Shown here piece after piece: positions 19,090 to 27,372 of a stretch of 35,698 bases of DNA. The stretch is from positions 1 to 35,698 of the IMG/VR virus record IMGVR_UViG_3300035670_009334, one strand, 5' to 3'. The position numbers and the translations under genes were made by a program. The notes under the pieces were generated by a model, which saw only the letters and a list, made by a program, of their open reading frames with translations, was not told where the DNA came from and did not search any database. Origin of the DNA: a virus. Every line of letters starts with the position of its first letter. Position 1 is the first letter of the stretch.

Positions 19090-19785
19090 TTATTCTCCCT
19101 TATTAGTATTTTTATTGAGTCTAGCACTTACAAATTCAACTAATTCTGCTCTAACATTCGATACAGAATGATCGGCAATATCATCACCAACACCTAGATC
19201 AACGCTGTGCTCAGCTTCTACCTGTTCTAGGACCTCAACATCATCTTCTGAAGCCTTTTTCTTCATCATCATAGCTTCTTCTTCGTCTTTTTTGGCTTTC
19301 TTGCTGTTCATTGCAGCAAAAACACCCGTCATAGCATCAAAAGAAGTATCATCTAGGCTTTCAAATTGGTCTAAAGTAGCAGCGGCAGTATCGTTATCTA
19401 AGCCTGCCTCTAATAGAGCAGCCATTCTTTTCATTTTTTTCTCTTTCTTGGCCATCTCTTCTTCTTTCATCTTATATCCGGCCAAAACTTCGTTCACATC
19501 TTCGAGCTGCTTTCTGAGTTCGGCAATCTCGGCTTCTTTCTCTGCGACAGCAGCTTCATGACTAGCTAAAGCTTCGTCAATTTCTGCTTTCATTTTTTTC
19601 ATCTCTTCTTCTTTCATTTTCATTTCTTCTTCTTTGGTCTTCACAGCAGCTTCCAGAACGGTATTGTCTTCTTTGATCTGGTCGGCAGCAGCGTAAGCTT
19701 CTTTTACTGAATCAGCGCAACTAGCTGTAACGGTGTCTAGTTTGGTTGTCAATTCAGCTACCTGTTTTTCTAAATCTAAACTCAT
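19090..19785 (-). CDS. Nested scaffold protein from internal in-frame start
   Basis: 231 aa, in frame with the C-terminal part of the 504-aa protease-scaffold gene, starting MSLDLEKQVAELTTKLDTV. The start is supported by GGAGA eight bases before ATG, matching the GGAGAATA signals of the adjacent decoration and capsid genes. The product is almost entirely helical and highly charged, with a heptad-like coiled coil and a C-terminal globular acidic tail. Lambda C/Nu3 and similar phages use the same nesting to make excess scaffold over protease. Expression from this start is inference, but the signal is as good as those of its neighbours. Confidence 0.75.
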   Translation of the reverse strand: MSLDLEKQVAELTTKLDTVTASCADSVKEAYAAADQIKEDNTVLEAAVKTKEEEMKMKEEEMKKMKAEIDEALASHEAAVAEKEAEIAELRKQLEDVNEVLAGYKMKEEEMAKKEKKMKRMAALLEAGLDNDTAAATLDQFESLDDTSFDAMTGVFAAMNSKKAKKDEEEAMMMKKKASEDDVEVLEQVEAEHSVDLGVGDDIADHSVSNVRAELVEFVSARLNKNTNKGE

Positions 19786-20604
19786 AGTTATATTCTCCGC
19801 ATTGGATGTGAACTTATTTGATATTACACCTGATTTTGTTAAATCGTCGTTTTTTTCGTTCAATATTTTATTTATTGTGTCTTTCGTAAATATAATACTA
19901 TCTGGATTAGCGGGTTTGTCAACAAAGCCTTTACCAGAAAATGTTATATTTCTGAGCACTCTACCAATTTTATAGTTTTCATGTTCGCCAGAGCCGCCGT
20001 ATGCTCTCAAAAATTTAGTCAGATATGCAGTACTATTATTTCTACTCAAAACCTTATATTCTCCGGTCTGTTTATTAATTAGACCATAATCAAAGCCCTG
20101 AAAATAACACTCCATGCTAACATACTTCTCTCCGGCTTCGATTTCTTCTATAAGTTTCTCGGCACGAGATTTTAGATCGGGACTAGTAAATGCTCTATAG
20201 ATAACCGATCCTGTTAAAATATGAAATTTTTCTGGAATATCAGCAATAGAAGTATTTTCAGGAATGGGTAGTCCTTGTTCGTCTATGGGCCAGTTAGATG
20301 TGATATGTCCTATAATTAAATTTTCGTCGTGCTCAAGATTAGTCGGTTTATCTTCGGGAGTTTTTCTAGCCTCCCAAACCTCAGCCTTATCAAAAATATC
20401 GTCATTTTTATTCCATGACGAGCTTACTAAAATAGATTGAACATAATAAAGATCACTATCATTAATAGAAGCAGAGCTTTTAACAGTGATATTTTTACTA
20501 TCGTCTGGGTCACATTTACAGGCCAAAGACGCGTATGCTATGCTCGCAGAAGCCTTGATTTGCTCTTCTAAGCCGTCTGAAATTTCTGTATCAAATATTT
20601 CCAT
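19090..20604 (-). CDS. Prohead protease-scaffold fusion protein
   Basis: 504 aa, AAGG upstream of ATG at 20604. Residues about 50-240 look like a herpes/HK97-type prohead maturation protease: KPTNLEHDENLIIGHI with candidate His92, EKYVSMECYFQGFDYG with candidate Ser163, and RNITFSGKGFVDKPANPDSI near 220-236, the closing strand typical of these enzymes. Residues 274-504 are a charged coiled coil (KEEEMKMKEEEMKKMKAEID and Met/Lys runs) followed by an acidic tail, typical of scaffold. An internal ATG at codon 274 with its own ribosome-binding site allows separate scaffold synthesis. The protease would cleave scaffold during head maturation. Catalytic residue assignment is tentative. Confidence 0.87.
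   Translation of the reverse strand: MEIFDTEISDGLEEQIKASASIAYASLACKCDPDDSKNITVKSSASINDSDLYYVQSILVSSSWNKNDDIFDKAEVWEARKTPEDKPTNLEHDENLIIGHITSNWPIDEQGLPIPENTSIADIPEKFHILTGSVIYRAFTSPDLKSRAEKLIEEIEAGEKYVSMECYFQGFDYGLINKQTGEYKVLSRNNSTAYLTKFLRAYGGSGEHENYKIGRVLRNITFSGKGFVDKPANPDSIIFTKDTINKILNEKNDDLTKSGVISNKFTSNAENITMSLDLEKQVAELTTKLDTVTASCADSVKEAYAAADQIKEDNTVLEAAVKTKEEEMKMKEEEMKKMKAEIDEALASHEAAVAEKEAEIAELRKQLEDVNEVLAGYKMKEEEMAKKEKKMKRMAALLEAGLDNDTAAATLDQFESLDDTSFDAMTGVFAAMNSKKAKKDEEEAMMMKKKASEDDVEVLEQVEAEHSVDLGVGDDIADHSVSNVRAELVEFVSARLNKNTNKGE
19786..19798 (-). promoter_or_regulatory. Internal ribosome-binding site for the nested scaffold
   Basis: GGAGA (19798-19794, minus strand) with an 8-base spacer before ATG at 19785, inside the protease-scaffold reading frame. 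It matches the GGAGAATA(A) signals before the starts at 19086, 18604, 5696 and 28169. Confidence 0.75.
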
Positions 20605-20625
20605 ATAAAAACCTTATGTTATATT

Positions 20626-22788
20626 TTAGGAATACAAATAACTATAAAATGACGCCTTTGCTTGTTTTTGGTCATCTACAGATAGATCTTTACCTAGTGT
20701 GCTAGATAGCTGTCTTAACCATACACTATATGACGATATTAGTTCATTATTTACATTATTAATCTGGGACAAAATACTATTATTATCTATTATGCAGAAA
20801 GGTTCTAGGTTTAAGAATATTCCCGTTTTGAGATTTTCGAGTTCCTTCGTTTGCTCGCTAGATAGACTTCGTAAGTTTTTCTTGTTATAAAATTCTAACA
20901 TGGTTGGGTTTATTATATCGCTAATTTTATCTTGTGCTTCTGCCGCCCAAAGCAATAGGGCCGCCCCGGATTGGGGTTGAAAGGTTTTTGTTTTGCGTTT
21001 GCTAGTGTCGTTTGATAATTTGGGACGACCTTGCTGGGGTACACCGGGCAAAGATTCTGGCGAATCATTTGCCTTTTTATTAGGTATAGGAGGTTGCTTC
21101 ATTTCGAGTGCTGATTTTTCCCCTGATTTCTTTTTGTCTAGTTCCAATCCAACCTGACTAGGACTAACAATACCGCTTTGTAAAGCTATCTTTTTAAGAG
21201 CATTTTCTGGAGCTGGGTCGTGCCATGGTCCGGCTTTTTGTACCATTCGGTTTCCTTCTCTGTCTCTGTTTTCCCTATTTAATCTAGATTTTTCCATATC
21301 TGGATCAAAACCAAAACGAGTTTGTAATAGTTCATCGCTAATAAGATTTCTGTCTGATAACTGCACTAATAGTGCTTTTTCTGTGTCTTCATTACTAAGG
21401 TCCATTCTATCAAATTCAATTTTAGCTGGATATCTAAAACCCATTGCTTTCTGTACCAATGCTATTTCTTTTTCCCAAAATTCTACCAATAAGTCTCTGC
21501 CGTATTGTAATCTTTGAGTAAGGGTTTTGAGAGAAATGAAGTTGTTGGTTGTTCCAGCTGCTCCAAACGTACCAGTTAAAGTCGGAGGAATACCTAGTCC
21601 TGCATATATGCTATTCATATGCGGAACATATTTGCTTTCTCCTAAAAATTGATGAACACTTGTTTTGGATTCTAGTAACTCTATGTCTGGACCCCAAACC
21701 AAATCCATTGTACCACCACCCACATTATTTCCTAGGATTTGTGCTAACTTAGATGCAGCTGCTTTTGTGGGGGCTATTTTGTGTTCTAGACTACCTAGCT
21801 TAAAAATACGAATATTGGATATGGCTCCGTCCAAAGCTGCCATATCTGCTAATTTTAACTTTTCTATCACGGTAATATCGTCCATAATAGAATAAATCAT
21901 CGGAAAGGCCCAGCTTTGCCAATCGTCTTTCTTGTAATGAAATACCTGTACTTTGTCTGGATCTAGCGGGTAAGGCTTTTTAGTTTTCGCTGCTTCTATA
22001 ATGGCTTCTGGTAAATTTGCAACAATATTTTGCTCTTGAATAGTTTTAGGAGAGTTAATAGTTTTACGTAAATTAGCTGGTAAAATCAATTCATAGGTTT
22101 TGTTCTGTACAAAAGAAGACAAAGAACCTGCAGATACTTCTACATAAAAAGGATCGATAAAAGTATATTTCCATGGAATTTCTCTTTTTTCTAATATCAT
22201 ATCCTCAGTATTCAAAATTTGTAAATCGGGAGAAGCTGAGGTCTTATATAGTCGATCAGTAGCTTTTAATGATAGCTTGCCAGTTTGTCTATTAACAACA
22301 ACATTTCCTGTTTTGTATAAATTATTAAGAAATCTTTCGCTACGATCTTTACCCTTGATCTTTTTAAACCAATGTCTATAAAATCTTTCTATCCTTTTAT
22401 TTTTGTGAACAATACGAATACCCTGACTAGCAAAATCGCCCATCAAATCTATAACGTTTTTTACAAGACCGACTCTCTGATAAATATCTTCTGCTTTTTT
22501 AATAATGATCTTAATATTGGTAGGAACAGCTTCATCCGGCCTAAAGAAATCGTAGTCTCTTCTGGTTAAACCGGGTCGCCCACCAGTATTAGTATCAAGA
22601 TTGGAGTAGTCTAGTCCGTAACGACGCAAAGCTGATGTGTGTTCTATGGCCGTATATTCCGACATAGATTCAGAAGAAGTCTTAAGGGCTTCCTTCTTGC
22701 TTTCTAGATCGTCCCCCCACGTTACATATGCTTCTTCATTAATGGTCGAGGCGTCTGGGATATTATTACGAGAAGGTTTTTTAGCCAT
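20626..22788 (-). CDS. Portal protein
   Basis: 720 aa. The core shows a portal layout: a charged N-terminal region with TRRDYDFFRPDEAVPTNIK, helices around IYQRVGLVKNVIDLMGDFAS, a wing region with KVQVFHYKKDDWQSWAFPMI, then the clip/stem region KYVPHMNSIYAGLGIPPTLT, NNFISLKTLTQRLQYGRDLL and EFWEKEIALVQKAMGF. A basic/proline-rich tail follows (about 550-610). It lies directly after large terminase and before the prohead protease, the canonical order. The portal forms the dodecameric ring at the capsid vertex and docks terminase. No sharp ribosome-binding site is visible before ATG at 22788. The C-terminal 110 residues after the proline-rich stretch are an extension beyond the portal core. Confidence 0.87.
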   Translation of the reverse strand: MAKKPSRNNIPDASTINEEAYVTWGDDLESKKEALKTSSESMSEYTAIEHTSALRRYGLDYSNLDTNTGGRPGLTRRDYDFFRPDEAVPTNIKIIIKKAEDIYQRVGLVKNVIDLMGDFASQGIRIVHKNKRIERFYRHWFKKIKGKDRSERFLNNLYKTGNVVVNRQTGKLSLKATDRLYKTSASPDLQILNTEDMILEKREIPWKYTFIDPFYVEVSAGSLSSFVQNKTYELILPANLRKTINSPKTIQEQNIVANLPEAIIEAAKTKKPYPLDPDKVQVFHYKKDDWQSWAFPMIYSIMDDITVIEKLKLADMAALDGAISNIRIFKLGSLEHKIAPTKAAASKLAQILGNNVGGGTMDLVWGPDIELLESKTSVHQFLGESKYVPHMNSIYAGLGIPPTLTGTFGAAGTTNNFISLKTLTQRLQYGRDLLVEFWEKEIALVQKAMGFRYPAKIEFDRMDLSNEDTEKALLVQLSDRNLISDELLQTRFGFDPDMEKSRLNRENRDREGNRMVQKAGPWHDPAPENALKKIALQSGIVSPSQVGLELDKKKSGEKSALEMKQPPIPNKKANDSPESLPGVPQQGRPKLSNDTSKRKTKTFQPQSGAALLLWAAEAQDKISDIINPTMLEFYNKKNLRSLSSEQTKELENLKTGIFLNLEPFCIIDNNSILSQINNVNNELISSYSVWLRQLSSTLGKDLSVDDQKQAKASFYSYLYS

Positions 22789-22843
22789 ATTATTTAATAC
22801 TAATGCGATGTAACTGTAATAGAATTAATGATTTAATACACAA

Positions 22844-24877
22844 CTATCTATAAATTCCCGTGTAAAAATCATCATTTGCGTTCTTGGTGAACCATTCTGG
22901 TCCTTTGTACATATCTCCGTTATGATTAACCATAGTCACGCGGTTACCGCCAATAATATCATAATCTATTGGCTGAAGTTGTCTATTTATTTGTCTTGCT
23001 AGCATATTGGCTATAACAAGAGCACTATATCTATCCTTTCGAAGTCTGCCCTTTTTACCGTTTGGCATCTTTACTTCCGGAGTATCCCATCGATCTCTTG
23101 CTCCATGACCACTACTAGTTTGACTCATTACAATAGTGGTTAATTCATTTTTAAGCTCTTCTATCTCTAAAATACATTCACTTAAACTATCATAAATAGG
23201 ATTAAGGTTGCTATCTAAAATATCTTTTCCTTCTTGATCTAGAGCTAGTCCCAATGTGAGTTGATCGAATCTAGGAAACAAAAGAACTTTATCTTCAAAG
23301 TCTTTTCTTAATCCGTGATTTGCTTGACTAGTCCAATCGGCACGAGCAAACTGTATCAAATCGATAATGTGTAGTCCTGGCTGAGCATCAGTATCTTTGG
23401 GTTTATTGTAATCTATAGAAGGCCATATTAAAATCTCTCCATCTTGTAACTTAGATGGATCGTGTAAAGCTTCTTCGATAGCTACTCCTCCTCCCTGAGC
23501 ATCCATTCCAATTTTTATAGGAGGAAAAGCTTTCATAAGATTTCTAATTTTTCTAGCACAAAAACCATAAAAGTCGTGCTCTCCAATTAATCCTGTTTTT
23601 TGTCGTTCTTTAAAATTGTTACGATTTGTTGTCCAACAATATACTATTCTGGTATGATCAGGATGTACTTCTAATACAACTATGCTAAAGTTATCTTGTT
23701 CACTAGCAGGGTCGATTCCATAAACATACTGATACGAAGAGTTGCCAGAAGTTACAGCATCAAACAGAATAGGTTTTTCATTAATGACTATAGGATTTTT
23801 ATCGTCTACTACGCAGCTTTCTATTAAACTTCTTTTAAAGAAGCCATCGCTATCAGCAGTAAAACAAGCAGCATATTCCATGTTATATATGCCGGTATGG
23901 ATAGTGGCTTTAGCTCGTGCTACTTGTTTATCATCCATAAAACCTTTTGGAATTAATTCATAAGGAATACGAATAATACTATAGTCTTTCCAATTAAAAT
24001 TAGATGGTACTTCTCCTTTAAAGATTTCTTCTAATTTGTGAATGTCTCCACGGCTTTCGATAATAGCTTTATATCTTCTCCAATAACTTGCAAAATGCTT
24101 AAATGCATAGTCTGCTGTACCAGAAATAATAGCTTGGTTACCCATTTTGTCGTTGAGTGCTTCTAATTCCTGGTTCCATAGTCCTGCTTCGCTCATAGCT
24201 GCTCGTCTAGCTTGTTCTTTAACGTTTTGTATTGGACTAGCCGATACTGCGGCGAAGCCCGAGACTACTGTTTCGTAAATGTCCGGACTAATAGAAGCAA
24301 ATTCGTCCGCTATAATAATGTGTGCTCTTAAACCTCTAATCTTAGAGCCGTCGCCCATAGGAACAGCAATTGTCCAACTGTCTCCTAGTCTTATAGTGCA
24401 TCGGTCTACGTCGCGTCGTGGACCATCATCATTTCCACTAAAAATGCTGCGTAAAATCGGACTATTACGCCAAATAGTTTCCATATATTCGAAGATAATT
24501 TTACTCTGTCTAAAAGCTGAACCAACCACTACTATTTTAGTTCCAGGATAAAATGTGCATCTTAAAATAGAATATAAAGCTAATAGGAAACTTTTACCCC
24601 AACCACGACTAGCAATGTACATAGGAAATGGTCTGTTCCAGAATTCCTGCAAAATTACTATCTGCATAGGATGCAGTTCTATATTAAATAGTAATTTACA
24701 AGTAGAACCAATATATTGAGGATTTCTTAATAGTCGTATAAGATGCAGATCGGGATTTTCTATTTCGTCTTTGGATCGATGAATCATGGGATTGTCAGGA
24801 ATAATGATCTTAGATAGATCACCAAGCCCTAGCCATGCATCATCAAATATCTTGTTTTGGCTGTCCGTGAAATTCAT
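22844..24877 (-). CDS. terL: Terminase large subunit
   Basis: 677 aa. ATPase: Walker A-like SRGWGKS at residues 90-96, a hydrophobic strand and DE at 191-192 in HIIIADEFAS (Walker B with catalytic Glu), and a coupling-type segment near ISGTADY (251-257). Nuclease: YGIDPASEQDNFS with Asp389 and IGMDAQGG with Asp459, the expected RNase H-like acidic residues; a third acid probably lies near DRYSALVIANMLA. It packages phage DNA into the prohead with the portal (next gene) and the small subunit (upstream). The reading frame overlaps the preceding nuclease gene by 35 bases. This is the most secure call in the window. Confidence 0.96.
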   Translation of the reverse strand: MNFTDSQNKIFDDAWLGLGDLSKIIIPDNPMIHRSKDEIENPDLHLIRLLRNPQYIGSTCKLLFNIELHPMQIVILQEFWNRPFPMYIASRGWGKSFLLALYSILRCTFYPGTKIVVVGSAFRQSKIIFEYMETIWRNSPILRSIFSGNDDGPRRDVDRCTIRLGDSWTIAVPMGDGSKIRGLRAHIIIADEFASISPDIYETVVSGFAAVSASPIQNVKEQARRAAMSEAGLWNQELEALNDKMGNQAIISGTADYAFKHFASYWRRYKAIIESRGDIHKLEEIFKGEVPSNFNWKDYSIIRIPYELIPKGFMDDKQVARAKATIHTGIYNMEYAACFTADSDGFFKRSLIESCVVDDKNPIVINEKPILFDAVTSGNSSYQYVYGIDPASEQDNFSIVVLEVHPDHTRIVYCWTTNRNNFKERQKTGLIGEHDFYGFCARKIRNLMKAFPPIKIGMDAQGGGVAIEEALHDPSKLQDGEILIWPSIDYNKPKDTDAQPGLHIIDLIQFARADWTSQANHGLRKDFEDKVLLFPRFDQLTLGLALDQEGKDILDSNLNPIYDSLSECILEIEELKNELTTIVMSQTSSGHGARDRWDTPEVKMPNGKKGRLRKDRYSALVIANMLARQINRQLQPIDYDIIGGNRVTMVNHNGDMYKGPEWFTKNANDDFYTGIYR

Positions 24878-25322
24878 AAACTTTTCTCATGATGGATAAA
24901 GCCATACGTTCTGCGCTAGACGGAGATCCGCAAAATAAAACTTTTATGTTGTGTAATAATTGCAATTCTATTAAATGTTTCAGAATAAACTTAGGAGTAA
25001 TTTTAAGCTTGTCCCACATTTTCTTTGGAACATTGGATCCTACAGGATATGCTAAAACATCATCTAGATCAAATTCTAATAATAAAAACGCATATTTAAA
25101 AGTATCCATTCTTGCCACAACATCTTTAAAACGTGACTCTGTAATGTTATTAGCAACTTCACTCACGCTCTTTTTGCGCTCGATGCACAAAATGTCTTCC
25201 AGTCCTTTGAGAGAATAATCGCCCGTATCTAATTTAGACACAGACTTAACCATGTTTTCAAATTCCCATGGTTGTTGTTCGCGAGTATCTACTATAATAT
25301 GAAAATTACTGAAGTCTATCAT
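24843..25322 (-). CDS. ERCC4/XPF-type nuclease
   Basis: 159 aa. It shows the ERCC4 nuclease core: IIVDTREQQPWEF (Asp12), KLDTGDYSLKG (Gly34-Asp35) and CIERKK (Glu48-Arg49-Lys50), the GD...ERK catalytic pattern, then TESRFKDVVARM and LLLEFD. A C-terminal helical region may bind DNA. XPF-type nucleases cut branched or flapped DNA; in a phage this may resolve forks or junctions before packaging. It overlaps terminase by 35 bases and the HNH gene by 17, so all three are probably coupled in translation. Family assignment is strong; substrate unknown. Confidence 0.88.
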   Translation of the reverse strand: MIDFSNFHIIVDTREQQPWEFENMVKSVSKLDTGDYSLKGLEDILCIERKKSVSEVANNITESRFKDVVARMDTFKYAFLLLEFDLDDVLAYPVGSNVPKKMWDKLKITPKFILKHLIELQLLHNIKVLFCGSPSSAERMALSIMRKVYEFHGQPKQDI

Positions 25323-25575
25323 TAGCTAGTATTCTAAAAAAAGTGGATTCGTAAATTTCTTCCATGCCCGTAATCATCTTGTGGTGTTGTTTACATAGTG
25401 TTATACCGTTATTAACATCAAATCTTAACCCCGGATAATGTGCCCAGGTTTTAATATGATGCGCATTTAGTTTGGTTTTGTTATTACAATGTGGCCATCT
25501 GCAAGTATGGTTGTCTCGTTTGTAAACTTGCTTTCTCCATGCTTTGTATTGAGGATCATCATAGTTTCTGAACAT
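25306..25575 (-). CDS. HNH endonuclease
   Basis: 89 aa. It is a compact HNH fold: zinc-type Cys25 and Cys30 (CRWPHC), the first His pair in LNAHHI (39-40), Asn56 in VNNGITLC, and Cys61 with His64/65 in CKQHH. HNH proteins beside terminase are required for cos-type or specific genome cleavage in several phages and interact with the large subunit. It overlaps both the downstream ERCC4 nuclease and the upstream dehydratase by 17 bases. A homing nuclease is less likely given its tight operon position and small size. Confidence 0.9.
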   Translation of the reverse strand: MFRNYDDPQYKAWRKQVYKRDNHTCRWPHCNNKTKLNAHHIKTWAHYPGLRFDVNNGITLCKQHHKMITGMEEIYESTFFRILANDRLQ

Positions 25576-26539
25576 CGTGTTGCACCATTTCTATTACCAA
25601 ATCATTAAACGAGATTTGTGGTGTCCAATTAAGAGCTGTACGTGCTCGTGTAGAATCGCCGCATAAATAATCAACTTCTGCTGGTCTAAAAAGTTCAGGA
25701 TCAATATATATTAAGTTATCAGGATCTAAGTTGGCTATTTTAAAAGCAATATCTACAAACTCTTGTACACTATGAGTTTCTCCTGATGAAATAACAAAAT
25801 CAGTCGGAGTTGGTTGTTGAAGCATTAGCCACATTGCATAAACATAGTCTTTAGCATGGCCCCAATCTCTGTATGACGCTAAATTACCTAGTTTTAAACG
25901 ATCTGATGTGCGCTTATTAATATAGTCGCCAATCCATTTGGTAATTTTACGAGTAACAAAATTTTCTCCGCGTCGTGGACTTTCGTGATTAAACAAAATA
26001 CCAGAGCAACAAAATAGATTATAACTACTACGATAAATTTCTATCATATGATGTGCTGCTAATTTAGCTATACCATAAGGACTTTGGGGTAGCATAGGTG
26101 TATCTTCGTTTTGATATTTTTTACCATTATCACTATGAGAATAGTTTCGCCCAAACATTTCGCTGGTGCTAGCCTGATATAATTTAGCAGAAGGATTGCA
26201 CTGTCTGATGGCTTCTAAAATATTGATTAATCCAACGGTATTAATTTCAAAAGTTGTAGACGGTTGCTTGAAGCTGGTTCCAACATGACTTTGTGCAGCT
26301 AGGTTGTAGATTTCATGGGGGCGAAAGCGGTCAATAGTATGTCTTATTCCTGAGGGATCTGTAAGGTCGAATTCTTCTAAAATAAATTGGGGGGTTTTTA
26401 TTAGGTGATTAATTCTGGTAAAATTATTAACGCTGCTTCTCCTGTGGCATCCTATTACTGTATAGCCTTTATTAAGTAGTAGGTCTGCTAAATATGATCC
26501 GTCTTGTCCTGTGACCCCTGTTATAAGAGCTGTGGGCAT
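25559..26539 (-). CDS. gmd: GDP-mannose 4,6-dehydratase
   Basis: 326 aa, close to full family length. The NAD(P)-binding motif TGVTGQDGSYL is at 7-17; catalytic candidates are Thr125 and Glu127 in ASTSEMFG, and Tyr155/Lys159 in SPYGIAK. LFNHESPRRGENFVTRKIT and the DWGHAKDYVYAMWLMLQ block are characteristic of GMD, as opposed to other sugar-nucleotide dehydratases. It converts GDP-D-mannose to GDP-4-keto-6-deoxymannose, the precursor of GDP-fucose, GDP-rhamnose and perosamine. Its ribosome-binding site GAGGAATAA overlaps the stop of the upstream gene, and its end overlaps the HNH gene. It is a host-derived metabolic gene fully integrated into the packaging operon; its role, perhaps altering host surface glycans, is inferred. 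Confidence 0.95.
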   Translation of the reverse strand: MPTALITGVTGQDGSYLADLLLNKGYTVIGCHRRSSVNNFTRINHLIKTPQFILEEFDLTDPSGIRHTIDRFRPHEIYNLAAQSHVGTSFKQPSTTFEINTVGLINILEAIRQCNPSAKLYQASTSEMFGRNYSHSDNGKKYQNEDTPMLPQSPYGIAKLAAHHMIEIYRSSYNLFCCSGILFNHESPRRGENFVTRKITKWIGDYINKRTSDRLKLGNLASYRDWGHAKDYVYAMWLMLQQPTPTDFVISSGETHSVQEFVDIAFKIANLDPDNLIYIDPELFRPAEVDYLCGDSTRARTALNWTPQISFNDLVIEMVQHDVQKL

Positions 26540-26541
26540 AT

Positions 26542-27372
26542 TTATTCCTCTGGGTGATTTAGTATAGATTCTGGAGTTAGTAATGGACTGTCTACTGTTT
26601 GATCAGCATAGTTGTGGTATTCTGAAAGTTTTTGTTTGGTCTGTTTGGTAGCCAAAGCTAATATTTCCATTTCTTTGCCTTCTTTCTCTCGTATAGCTTC
26701 GTCTTCAAGCATTCGAATCAAACCTATCCAGCTACTCTTGCCGTCTTCTATTCGTTTAATTCTTTGTTCGCGAGTTGCCTTAAGATCTTTACTAATTTTT
26801 TGCTGTTCATTAAGTAATTTGGTATATTCATTAGTATAATTAGCGATACTGTTGCGCGTGAAACTAAGCTGTGTTTCGAGATTGGCCAGTTTTGGAATAT
26901 CTCGTTGATCTTCGGGTTTAGCATATTCTTGGTCTACTTGTTGTTGTAATTTGTCAATTTCAGCAATATGCCTTTTGCGTTCTTTCATACTTCTATTAAT
27001 AAGAATATCGATGGTAATAAATTGTTTAATTTGTAATTCTTCTGCAGGAAGAACATCCTCTCTAAACTGTTTTATCAAACTAATCCATGTATCTTCAAAG
27101 TAGTCTAATTCTCCCGTGCTTTTATCAAATTGTCTTTCTATCTCTAGCCAAAAGGTTTTGGTCTTAAGTTTTTGTCGTAACATTTTGTCATTTTCAAAAT
27201 TGTCCGACGAAATGTCGATTTTGGATTCTCGAACATATCTTTCTATAGGCTCGGGGTTTCTATTTAAATGTAGGGCGATATCATCAATAGACATGCTATT
27301 AATGTTTTGTCGGATAAAGCTTTCTTCTTCTAAAGAGAGCTGACCTCTTTTTTTGGGCGCTTTACGATTCAT
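26542..27372 (-). CDS. Probable terminase small subunit
   Basis: 276 aa. The N-terminus has a helix-turn-helix-like segment (LSLEEESFIRQNINSMSIDD, IALHLNRNPEPIERYVRESK); the middle is long coiled coil (KERKRHIAEIDKLQQQVDQE, NSIANYTNEYTKLLNEQQK). A DNA-binding N-terminus plus a helical oligomerisation core and a position upstream of the large subunit fit a small terminase subunit, which recognises the genome for packaging. Three inserted genes separate it from the large subunit. It overlaps the sigma-factor gene by 11 bases. Identification rests on architecture and context; it could be another DNA-binding structural protein. Confidence 0.6.
   Translation of the reverse strand: MNRKAPKKRGQLSLEEESFIRQNINSMSIDDIALHLNRNPEPIERYVRESKIDISSDNFENDKMLRQKLKTKTFWLEIERQFDKSTGELDYFEDTWISLIKQFREDVLPAEELQIKQFITIDILINRSMKERKRHIAEIDKLQQQVDQEYAKPEDQRDIPKLANLETQLSFTRNSIANYTNEYTKLLNEQQKISKDLKATREQRIKRIEDGKSSWIGLIRMLEDEAIREKEGKEMEILALATKQTKQKLSEYHNYADQTVDSPLLTPESILNHPEE

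Noticed and set aside
25306-25575. Homing endonuclease interrupting the operon
   Set aside because: The HNH gene is small, overlaps both neighbours precisely and breaks no gene; a packaging role is more likely.
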